Assembly (NCBI RefSeq): GCF_009707325.1
Contig: NZ_CP046103.1
Coordinates: 2,770,012 to 2,834,011 of the forward strand
Length of the DNA stretch: 64,000 nt
Direction of reading: 5' to 3'
From: Pseudomonas sp. IB20
GTDB taxonomy: Bacteria > Pseudomonadota > Gammaproteobacteria > Pseudomonadales > Pseudomonadaceae
In this document: piece by piece, positions 43,125 to 50,116 of the stretch
How positions within the stretch are numbered: the first letter of the stretch is position 1
How the letters are laid out: each line of letters starts with the position of its first letter
Program-made: the position numbers and the translations under genes
The notes under the pieces: model-generated
Database searches by the model: none
The model's input: only the letters and a program-made list of their open reading frames with translations
Told to the model about the DNA's origin: nothing

Positions 43125-43195
43125 GGCTGGCGTGCCTGTGATGCAGACACTTCGGTGTATCAGGCATAACCAGTTGATGCCATCGCGGCGCAACC
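43125..43195. repeat. Degenerate REP doublet between convergent genes
   Basis: GGCTGGCGTGCCTGTGATGC with AGACACTTCGGTGTATCAGG and CATAACCAGTTGATGCCATC is the inverse of the spacer of the REPIN at 48655-48741. The arms are partly lost. It separates mipA from parS. Confidence 0.55.
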
Positions 43196-43239
43196 ATGTA
43201 CTCCATCGACCGAAACAAAAATGGTCATAGCTGCCAGCC

Positions 43240-44517
43240 CTACTCAGCATAAGCCCAAGTCATCCGAAACGACGCCCCGCCCCACTCCGAATCCAGCACT
43301 TCCACCTGCCCACCATGCCACTGGCTAACCCGCTTCACCAACGCCAACCCCAAACCAAACCCACCGGTGCGCCGGTCACGGCTGGTGTCCAGCCGCAAGA
43401 AGGGCTCGAAGATCTTCGCCCGGCCCTCCAGCGGCACACCCGGGCCATCGTCGTTAACCCGCACTTCGTAGCCACTGCCAAACTTGACCAACGACACCTC
43501 CACCCGCCGCTCGGCATAGCGAATGGCATTGCGCAGCAAGTTGATGACCGCACGGGCCATAAAGCGCGGTTCAATCTGGATAAAGTCGACCTCACAGGTA
43601 CGCAACGACAACTGCACCCCCGCCGCCTCGGCTTCCAAGGCCACACTGCCGATCACACTGTCGAGCCAGCTGTGGGCCTCAATGTTTTCCCGAGTAACCT
43701 GAGTGGCGCCGCGCTCCAGGCTGGCGTAGGTGAGCAGCTCGGAGACCATTTCTTCCAGCTCACCCAGGTCGGCATACATGTCAGCGATCAGCGCACGGCT
43801 CTGGCGCGGGTCGGACTGTTGCTTGAGCTGGTCGAGTTCAAATGACAAGCGCGCTATCGGCGTGCGCAGTTCGTGGGAGACCGCGTTGGTCAGTTCGCGC
43901 TGGTTGGCGATCAGGCTTTCGATGCGTTCGGCCATCTGATTAAAGTGCCCAGCCAGCTCACGCACGGTGGAGCGGCGCGGCAGCAGGATGCGCGACGCCA
44001 AATCGTTATCACCAAAGCGTTGCGCGGCCAGGCGGATATGCTCCAAGTCACGCCAGTGCGGGCGTACCCAAAAATACAGCACGATGGCCAGGCTCACGCC
44101 CAGAAACCCATAGGCCCACAGGTAGAGCCACTTGGGTTCCTCCGGCAGTTTGATTTGGAGTAATTGCGGGCCGTCGTCAATCGTGGTCAAGAACTCCATA
44201 AAGTCCCCACGCACGACCAGTTGGCCGTCAGCCAGCAGTTTTTGCTCGCGTTCGTTCAGCGCCAAGGTATCGCGCGGCACCAACTTCAGGTGCAGCCCGT
44301 AATGGGGCTGAAGCTCAGCCAGGCGAGCGTCGCGGGCCGCCCCCTGCACCGGGCGCAATTGTTCCACCACGCCGTAAGCCGGCCCGCGCAAAGCTTCACG
44401 GTTATAGACTTCGTTGGCTTCGGGCAATAACTCGTCGAAGGTGTAGTTGACCAGCCAGATCGCCCCCGCCAAACCGAGCGCCAGGATCACATACAGGCGC
44501 AGAAACAGCCGCAGCAT
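43240..44517 (-). CDS. parS: Sensor histidine kinase ParS
   Basis: 425 aa. One membrane span at the N-terminus (LRLYVILALGLAGAIWLVNY), a periplasmic domain to about residue 135, a second span (LYLWAYGFLGVSLAIVLYFW), HAMP, then dimerisation box NAVSHELRTPIARLSFELDQ with the phospho-His, N-box LLRNAIRYAERR, and G-box VNDDGPGVPLEGR with GGFGLGLALVKRV. It is an RstB-like kinase. Next to parR (adjacent stop and start) and facing the PA1797-like/mipA operon, it matches ParS, which responds to polymyxins and other cationic peptides. Confidence 0.82.
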   Translation of the reverse strand: MLRLFLRLYVILALGLAGAIWLVNYTFDELLPEANEVYNREALRGPAYGVVEQLRPVQGAARDARLAELQPHYGLHLKLVPRDTLALNEREQKLLADGQLVVRGDFMEFLTTIDDGPQLLQIKLPEEPKWLYLWAYGFLGVSLAIVLYFWVRPHWRDLEHIRLAAQRFGDNDLASRILLPRRSTVRELAGHFNQMAERIESLIANQRELTNAVSHELRTPIARLSFELDQLKQQSDPRQSRALIADMYADLGELEEMVSELLTYASLERGATQVTRENIEAHSWLDSVIGSVALEAEAAGVQLSLRTCEVDFIQIEPRFMARAVINLLRNAIRYAERRVEVSLVKFGSGYEVRVNDDGPGVPLEGRAKIFEPFLRLDTSRDRRTGGFGLGLALVKRVSQWHGGQVEVLDSEWGGASFRMTWAYAE

Positions 44518-45225
44518 CTAGACCTCCCACGCAAACGGGTTGAACAGGTAACCCTTGCCCCAAATGGTCTTGATGCACACCGGCTCACGCGGGTTGTCAT
44601 TAAGCTTGCTGCGCAATTTGCTGATGTACACATCGACGCTGCGGTTCAGGCCATCAAAAGCAATGCCGCGCATGCGGTTGAGGATGTCGTCACGCGAGAG
44701 GATCTTGCCGGCGCTGCTGGCCAGCAGCCACAGCAGCTCGAATTCCATGGTGGTGAGGTCAATCTTGTCGCCGCCCAGGCTGACCAGCCGACAACTGCGG
44801 TCAATCGCCAGCTGACCGAACTCCAGAGCGCCGCGCACCGTCGGCTCGGGCACCTGGCGACGTTGCAACGCGCGCAAACGGGCGAGCAGCACCGGTGGTT
44901 TGATGGGTTTGATCACATAGTCGTCGGCACCCGACTCAAGGCCGAGGATGTGGTCAAGGTCGTCTTCCTTGGCCGTCAGGATCACGATCGGTGTGTCGGA
45001 CACGTTCCGAATCTCGCGGCAGACGTGCAGACCGCTCTGGCCCGGCAGCATCAGGTCGAGTACGACGATCTTCGGCTTGAAATCGAGGAACGCGGCCAAG
45101 GCCTTATCACCCCGGTGCACCACCCGCACCTCGAAACCGTGTTGCGACAGAAAATGTGCGATCAGCCCCGCCAGCTTTTCATCGTCCTCAACGAGCAGGA
45201 CCTTGCCCAGACCCAGGTTTTCCAT
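44518..45225 (-). CDS. parR: OmpR-type response regulator ParR
   Basis: 235 aa. Receiver: KVLLVEDDEKLAGLIAHFLS with the acidic pair and KIVVLDLMLPGQSGLHVCRE with the phospho-Asp; Lys in VIKPIKPP. The C-terminal winged helix ends CIKTIWGKGYLFNPFAWEV. The gene ends exactly where parS begins, an operon parR-parS. In P. aeruginosa ParR activates arnBCADTEF, mexXY and the mip pair; here the mip-like operon next door is the evident target. ATG 45225 starts MENLGLGKV. Confidence 0.83.
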   Translation of the reverse strand: MENLGLGKVLLVEDDEKLAGLIAHFLSQHGFEVRVVHRGDKALAAFLDFKPKIVVLDLMLPGQSGLHVCREIRNVSDTPIVILTAKEDDLDHILGLESGADDYVIKPIKPPVLLARLRALQRRQVPEPTVRGALEFGQLAIDRSCRLVSLGGDKIDLTTMEFELLWLLASSAGKILSRDDILNRMRGIAFDGLNRSVDVYISKLRSKLNDNPREPVCIKTIWGKGYLFNPFAWEV

Positions 45226-45382
45226 AAGTTCTCAGTGTGCGCGCGCGGATTGAAGTGCGGCCATTATAGGTGGCAAGCTGTCCGGCAGAAGCGGTTGACC
45301 GGTTTTGCCTGACGAAGCTTCATACTTTTAAGAGTTTTTAACAAATTGCCTGCAATCTTTAACGCCATTCACAGGGAGTTGT

Positions 45383-46582
45383 ATGCGCAAGGATTATCTG
45401 GCGTTCTTTGTTTCACTGTTCCTGTCGCGGCTGGCGGACCAGATCCTGCTGTTTATCGTGCCGCTGATCGTGTTCCAGACCACCAACAGCGTTTCCTGGG
45501 CGGGGCTGGCGTTCTTTGTCGAGTCGCTGCCGCGTTACCTGGCCTTCCCAGTGTGCGGCGCATTGTGCGACAAGTTCTCGCCGGTGCGCATCCTGCATAT
45601 CAGCCAGGTTTACCGGGCGCTGGCGTGCGTGGCGGCAGTAGCGTTGTACGGCGTGTTCGACGGTATCTATTGGCTGGTAATCCTATCGGCGCTGTGTGGG
45701 GTGTTGACGACCCAAGGCATCATGGCGCGCGAAGTGGTCATGCCGCATATCTTCAAGCATTACACCTATGCCAAAACCTTGTCCTACTCACAAATCGCCG
45801 ACCAGAGCGGCCTGGTACTGGGGCCGTTGGTGGCGGCGTTGATGCTGCAGGTCTGGGCCTGGCATTGGGTGGTCATTGGGATTGCCGGGCTGTTTGTGGT
45901 GGCGGACTTGGCGATGCTGGTGTGGCAGCGCAACACCACGGTCAGCCTGGAAAGTTTTGAGCAGCACCAGGATATCTGGCTGCAACCGCTGCGCATCGCC
46001 TTTGGGCATATCCGCAACCTGACGGAGTTGAAGCGGGTCATTACCCTGGCCGTGGGCGTTAATTTGATCATCGGCGTGACGCTGGCAACGTCCGCCGCCA
46101 TGGTCACTGGCCTCTACGCTGCCGGCAAGGATGCCTACGCCCTGCTGCAGGCTGCCGGCGCGGTGGTGACTATCGTCATTCTGTTTTACTTGGCGCGCGC
46201 AACCGTTCCCTTGAAAATGCTGGGAGGGCTCTCCTATGCAATGATTGCGGCAGGCGCACTGATCATGGCGATCAGCCCCAACCTCTGGACATATACCCTG
46301 GGCTTCCTGCTGATCACCGGCTTCGACAAGATGTTCAATGTGTACATGCGCAGCACGCGTCAACGGGTGATTCCGGTGCAGGACTTTGGCAAGACCGTGG
46401 GCGTTATCACGCTATTCAACAACCTGGCCCAGCCATTGGCAGGCCTGGCGATTGCCGTGCTGGCAGCGCCACTGGGTACACAAACGGTGATCCTGCTGCT
46501 GGCCGGGATCACCGCACTGCTCGGCGTGGCCGTCGCTTCAGGCTGGCACGCCACTGTGAAAGCGGAACTCGATGTCGGGTGA
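45383..46582 (+). CDS. MFS transporter (drug/siderophore-export type)
   Basis: 399 aa, 12 hydrophobic segments. YLAFFVSLFLSRLADQILLF at helix 1 and RYLAFPVCGALCDKFSPVRIL in loop 2-3 resemble EntS/MefA-like drug-H+ antiporters (MFS_3/MFS_1). A long loop between helices 6 and 7 (TVSLESFEQHQDIWLQPLRI). GGGAG ribosome-binding site before ATG 45383. Divergent from parR with 157 bp between, so it might belong to the ParR regulon, which is a guess. Its 3' end overlaps miaE by 45 bp in convergent orientation. Confidence 0.78.
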   Translation: MRKDYLAFFVSLFLSRLADQILLFIVPLIVFQTTNSVSWAGLAFFVESLPRYLAFPVCGALCDKFSPVRILHISQVYRALACVAAVALYGVFDGIYWLVILSALCGVLTTQGIMAREVVMPHIFKHYTYAKTLSYSQIADQSGLVLGPLVAALMLQVWAWHWVVIGIAGLFVVADLAMLVWQRNTTVSLESFEQHQDIWLQPLRIAFGHIRNLTELKRVITLAVGVNLIIGVTLATSAAMVTGLYAAGKDAYALLQAAGAVVTIVILFYLARATVPLKMLGGLSYAMIAAGALIMAISPNLWTYTLGFLLITGFDKMFNVYMRSTRQRVIPVQDFGKTVGVITLFNNLAQPLAGLAIAVLAAPLGTQTVILLLAGITALLGVAVASGWHATVKAELDVG

Positions 46583-47140
46583 TTCGATCAGTTCCTGCTC
46601 GGCCGCCCTCACCCGCTCGATCACCTGGGCGACGTCTTTGGCGTCGCCGTACTGGTAGGCCAGTTTCAAGTAACCCTGAAAGTGCCGGGCCTCGCTTTTG
46701 AGCAAACCGAAGTAGAACTTGCCGAGTTCTTCGTCCAAATGCGGCACCAGTGCTTCGAAACGCTCGCAACTGCGCGCTTCGATAAAGGCGCCGACCACCA
46801 GCGTATCCACCAGTTTGACCGGCTCGTGGCTGCGCACCACTTTGCGCAAACCTGAGGCATAACGGCCGGCGTGCAGTTGGCGCAGCTCGACTTTGCGCTT
46901 TTTGATCAAGCGCATGACTTGCTCGTGGTGCACCAGCTCTTCGCGGGCCAGGCGCGACATCATGCTGATCAGGTCAACATGGGCGTGGTACTTGGCGATC
47001 AGGCTCAGTGCGGTGCTGGCGGCTTTGAATTCGCAGTTCTTGTGGTCGATCAGCAGGGCTTCCTGATCGGCCAACGCAGCCTGGACCCAGGCGTCAGGGG
47101 TGCGGCAGCCGAGGAATTCGTGGATTTCGGGCAGGTTCAT
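46538..47140 (-). CDS. miaE: tRNA-(ms2io6A37) hydroxylase MiaE
   Basis: 200 aa from ATG 47140 (MNLPEIHEFLGC). The diiron ferritin-like carboxylate/His ligands are visible: DHKNCEFKAASTALSLIAKY, LAREELVHHEQVMRLI (E..H), AFIEARSCERFEAL and LKSEARHFQGYLKL. MiaE hydroxylates the isopentenyl side chain of ms2i6A at position 37 of tRNAs reading UNN codons, in an O2-dependent step. Its 3' end overlaps the convergent MFS gene. Confidence 0.93.
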   Translation of the reverse strand: MNLPEIHEFLGCRTPDAWVQAALADQEALLIDHKNCEFKAASTALSLIAKYHAHVDLISMMSRLAREELVHHEQVMRLIKKRKVELRQLHAGRYASGLRKVVRSHEPVKLVDTLVVGAFIEARSCERFEALVPHLDEELGKFYFGLLKSEARHFQGYLKLAYQYGDAKDVAQVIERVRAAEQELIESPDIEFRFHSGVPA

Positions 47141-47214
47141 CGGGCTCACGGGCAAAAGGATCACAAAAGGGCGCCGATTATACCGACCCCGTCGCAGACC
47201 ACCAGCCGCCGGCT

Positions 47215-47257
47215 TTGATGTGCATCAACATGACGCCTGGCGAGCAGCAACTATAGT
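47215..47257 (+). promoter_or_regulatory. ANR (FNR-type) box and -10 of the universal stress gene
   Basis: TTGATGTGCATCAA (47215-47228) is a perfect FNR/ANR consensus TTGATN4ATCAA. TATAGT (47252-47257) is a good -10; a start about 47264 puts the ANR centre near -42, the class II activation position. This predicts oxygen-limited induction of the downstream stress gene. Confidence 0.8.
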
Positions 47258-47296
47258 TGTCCAAGGCCCCTTTTTCCCGTCTCTGGAGATCCGTCC

Positions 47297-48160
47297 ATGC
47301 AAGCCATTCGCAGCATCCTGGTGGTCATCGACCCCGAGCACTCGGAAAGCCTGGCCCTCAAGCGCGCCAAGCTGATCGCCGGCGTCACCGGCGCGCACCT
47401 GCATTTGCTGGTCTGCGACAAGAAACACGAGCATTCGGCATTGCTGAGCCTGCTCAAGTCCGGCTTGCAGGAAGACGGCTACAACGTGAGCACCGAGCAA
47501 GCGTGGAACGACAGCCTGCATGAAACCATCATTGAGGTGCAGCAAGCCGAGGGCTGCGGCCTGGTGATCAAGCAGCACTTTGCCGACAGCCCGCTGAAAA
47601 AGGCGCTGCTGACGCCGGCGGACTGGAAACTGTTGCGCTACTGCCCGACGCCCGTGCTGCTGGTGAAAACCTCCACGCCGTGGGCTGGCAAGGTTGTGCT
47701 GGCGGCGATTGACGTGGGCAACAACGACAGTGAACACCAGGCACTGCACAACACCATCATTGACCACGGGTTCCAAATAGCGAGCCTGGCCAAGGCGCAA
47801 TTGCACGTGATCAGCGCCCATCCGTCGCCCATGCTGTCGGCGGCAGACCCGACCTTCCAGCTCAAAGAAACCATCGAGGCGCGCTATCGCGAGCAGTGCA
47901 AGGCGTTCCAGGTCGAATTTGACGTGGATGACGCGCACCTGCACATCGAAGAAGGCCCAGCAGACGTCTTGATCCCCCACGCGGCGCATAAATGGCAGGC
48001 GGCGGTGACCATCATCGGCACCGTGGCGCGCACCGGGATTTCCGGGGCGTTGATTGGGAATACGGCGGAAGTGGTGCTGGATGCGGTGGACAGCGATGTG
48101 CTGGTGCTCAAGCCGCAGGAACTGATGGATCACCTGCAAGAGCTGGCGACCAAGGCCTGA
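47297..48160 (+). CDS. Tandem-domain universal stress protein (UspE-like)
   Basis: 287 aa: two Usp domains. Domain 1 starts SILVVIDPEHSESLALKRAK and lacks a clear ATP motif; domain 2 starts GKVVLAAIDVGNNDSEHQAL and ends ATIIGTVARTGISGALIGNTAEVVLD, a G-x2-G-x9-G-(S/T)-like ATP-binding end. UspE-type proteins act in anaerobic survival and adhesion. The ANR box upstream fits that. ATG 47297 is preceded by TGGAGAT. Confidence 0.88.
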   Translation: MQAIRSILVVIDPEHSESLALKRAKLIAGVTGAHLHLLVCDKKHEHSALLSLLKSGLQEDGYNVSTEQAWNDSLHETIIEVQQAEGCGLVIKQHFADSPLKKALLTPADWKLLRYCPTPVLLVKTSTPWAGKVVLAAIDVGNNDSEHQALHNTIIDHGFQIASLAKAQLHVISAHPSPMLSAADPTFQLKETIEARYREQCKAFQVEFDVDDAHLHIEEGPADVLIPHAAHKWQAAVTIIGTVARTGISGALIGNTAEVVLDAVDSDVLVLKPQELMDHLQELATKA

Positions 48161-48189
48161 CCCAAACCCTTCATACAGTGAAGATCATT

Positions 48190-48216
48190 GTGGGAGCTGG
48201 CTTGCCTGCGATAGCC
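48190..48216 (+). repeat. Single REP unit
   Basis: TGTGGGAGCTGGCTTGCCTG with CGATAGC at the left edge of the long gene-free region, 30 bp after the universal stress gene stop. Confidence 0.7.
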
Positions 48217-48297
48217 ATTGGTATCTACGCGATTTTTTGTGTTGCCCTAAGTTTTTGGCGGGGTTTTTTAGGTAGATATGGTTGGTAGGCTGATATG

Positions 48298-49078
48298 GGT
48301 TCCGCTCTTACAGCGGTCACTTTTGAAAAGCCAAAAGTAACCAAAAGGGCTCTTGCCCCACCACTCGGCACCTCGCCTAGGCTCGGTGTGCCCTCACTCC
48401 GGCTTTGGACCGTGGGCCGCCGCCATGGGCCATCCTTGGCCCATCGCGGCTAAACCGGCGTCCTGCCGGTTTACCCCGCTCCAAAGCCTGCGTTCGGCCA
48501 GCGTGGTTTAACGGGGCGCCTAAGATCAAGATCAAAAGCAGATCAAGATCAAAAGCAAGAGCACGGCGGCCTAGTAGCCGACCTGAGTGGTTAATCAAAA
48601 GCAAACCGAGGCGGCCTGACAGCCGACCTGATTTTGAAACTGAACTCAATCTAATGTGGGAGCTGGCTTGCCTGCGATGGCATCAACTGGTTATGCCTGA
48701 TACACCGAGGTGCCTGCATCGCAGGCAAGCCAGCTCCCACAGAAAAGCAGAGCTTGCTGTGCTTTTGCCCTGCTTTTGCTTCAACCACTCAGGTCGGCTA
48801 CTAGGCCGCCGTGCTCTTGCTTTTGATCTTGATCTTGATCTTGATCTGAGGCGCCCCGTTAACCACGCTGGCCGAACGCAGGCTTGAATCCGTGGGTAAC
48901 CCGGCAGGACGCCGGGTTAGCCGCGATGGGCCAAGGATGGCCCATGGCGGCGGCCCACGGATTCAAGCCGGAGTGAGGGCATGCCGAGCCTAGGCGAGGC
49001 ACCGAGTGGTGGGGCAAGAGCCCTTTTGGTTACTTTTGGGGCTCTTTTCCAAAAGTGACCCGCCGTAAGGGCGGAACC
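48298..49078. repeat. Nested inverted repeat of about 780 bp, gene-free
   Basis: Imperfect arms of about 305 bp: 48298-48603 and 48771-49078. Matching landmarks include CCAAAAGGGCTCTTGCCCCA (left) with TGGGGCAAGAGCCCTTTTGG (right), GGCCATCCTTGGCCCATCGC with GCGATGGGCCAAGGATGGCC, and GCACGGCGGCCTAGTAGCCG with CGGCTACTAGGCCGCCGTGC. The 167-bp centre is itself a REPIN (48655-48679 and 48717-48741). The left arm has a 17-bp tandem AGATCAAGATCAAAAGC twice (48523-48556), the right arm four TTGATC units (48823-48846). Open frames across it are mirror products, not genes. Confidence 0.85.
48655..48741. repeat. REPIN at the centre of the large palindrome
   Basis: TGTGGGAGCTGGCTTGCCTG plus CGATG and its perfect inverse CATCGCAGGCAAGCCAGCTC plus CCACA, 37-bp spacer. 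Its position on the symmetry axis suggests that it nested into the older palindrome or helped to form it. Confidence 0.85.
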
Positions 49079-49218
49079 TAGCCGCCGTTACCGCAGCAAC
49101 GGATATGTACTCAATCCACCTAACCCCTCACAGGCTAAGCTCAACTTAAAGAGTTGCGTAAATACCTATGCTGCGATGACTGATACATCGGTCAAAGCAG
49201 TATCGACTGACAGCCCGC

Positions 49219-49243
49219 CATAGCAGGCAAGCCAGCTCCCACA
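49219..49243 (-). repeat. Single inverted REP unit
   Basis: CATAGCAGGCAAGCCAGCTC followed by CCACA at the right edge of the gene-free region, close to the DUF1289 gene stop. Confidence 0.7.
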
Positions 49244-49249
49244 TTGACG

Positions 49250-49720
49250 TCAGTGGCCCAGCGCGTCTTTCAAAAAGCCCGGGGCGATATAGCGCTGGTA
49301 ATGCGCCTCCGACAGGATAAAAAACTCCCGATCAATCGCATCGCGCAGTTCCGGCAACGCCCAATCGCGAAACTCCGGCATCAGCACCATGCCATAGGCC
49401 TCCAGGTTGGAAATCACCCGCGCACCGCGGGCGATCAACTGGTAGGCCCAGCAGTATTCGGACTGGTGCGGCACAAAGCGAATCTTGCGCTGCTCCAACT
49501 GCCCGCGCAGCATCTTGGGGTCGAAAACCTCCAGTTTGCCGGCCATCACCTGCACCAACAGCTGCTCAAGCCGCAGCCATACCGCACGTTTTTCCTCTTC
49601 GTTATAGCCGTTCCACTGGATCACTTCGTGGTGGAAGCGCTTGCAGCCTCGGCATACCAGATCGCCGTAGACCGTGGAGCACAGGCCGACGCAGGGGGTC
49701 TTGATGGTTTGGTTGGACAT
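49250..49720 (-). CDS. DUF1289-domain protein
   Basis: 156 aa from ATG 49720. TPCVGLCSTVYGDLVCRGCKRF followed by EVIQWNGYNEEEKRAVWLRL is the four-Cys DUF1289 domain (probable zinc or Fe-S site); an additional C-terminal 90 residues (HQSEYCWAYQLIARGARVIS) extend it. A GTG 12 bp upstream would also be in frame. Unknown function. Divergent from acnB with a structured 396-bp gap between. Confidence 0.82.
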   Translation of the reverse strand: MSNQTIKTPCVGLCSTVYGDLVCRGCKRFHHEVIQWNGYNEEEKRAVWLRLEQLLVQVMAGKLEVFDPKMLRGQLEQRKIRFVPHQSEYCWAYQLIARGARVISNLEAYGMVLMPEFRDWALPELRDAIDREFFILSEAHYQRYIAPGFLKDALGH

Positions 49721-49871
49721 GGGCAGCGGCACACAACTCAGCGAAACGATGCGTCATGTTAGCCCTTTGTCTAAGGTTGATCACCCAGCAAACTTGGTTA
49801 GGCAACTTACCTTTAGATTTTTTTTGCCGTAGAATCATCCGGCCTTGTAAGGCGCCAATAATCCGCTGGAA

Positions 49872-50002
49872 GCTGTTTTCAAAGCGTCACGAGCACAGTC
49901 GTTCCTTCAGAACGGTGTTGGCGATGGTTATTACCCGGTAGGTAAATGCCAGCGCCAACCCTCATCAGCTCCGTTCTGCAGGCGTAAAACTTTGAAAGCA
50001 GC
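49872..50002. promoter_or_regulatory. Nested long palindrome in the acnB upstream region
   Basis: Four concentric stems: GCTGTTTTCAAAG / CTTTGAAAGCAGC (49872-49884 / 49990-50002, one mismatch pair), CAGAACGG / CCGTTCTG (49908-49915 / 49971-49978), GTTGGCG / CGCCAAC (49917-49923 / 49953-49959), TTACC / GGTAA (49931-49935 / 49941-49945). It lies 115 bp before the acnB GTG. In RNA it would fold into one long arm. It may be a leader element, a small RNA, or a terminator-like end. The rest of the 49721-50116 gap is otherwise empty of genes. Confidence 0.65.
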
Positions 50003-50116
50003 TTCTGTGAGGAATGCCGGCAGCGCTGGCTTTGCGGCCCAAAAAGCCCCCGAGCGCATGCGTGCCGTTCATTTCTGGATGAGCGTCCCGTGGGACCACT
50101 GATGAGGGTAATAACT

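Noticed and set aside
48523..48556. Short tandem repeats as a CRISPR array
   Set aside because: Only two abutting 17-bp units without spacers and no cas genes nearby.
48377..48887. Open frames of 90-160 codons across the large palindrome
   Set aside because: They mirror each other on the two strands of the inverted repeat, consist of low-complexity Arg/Lys/Asp-Leu runs from GATCAA repeats, and have no ribosome-binding site.
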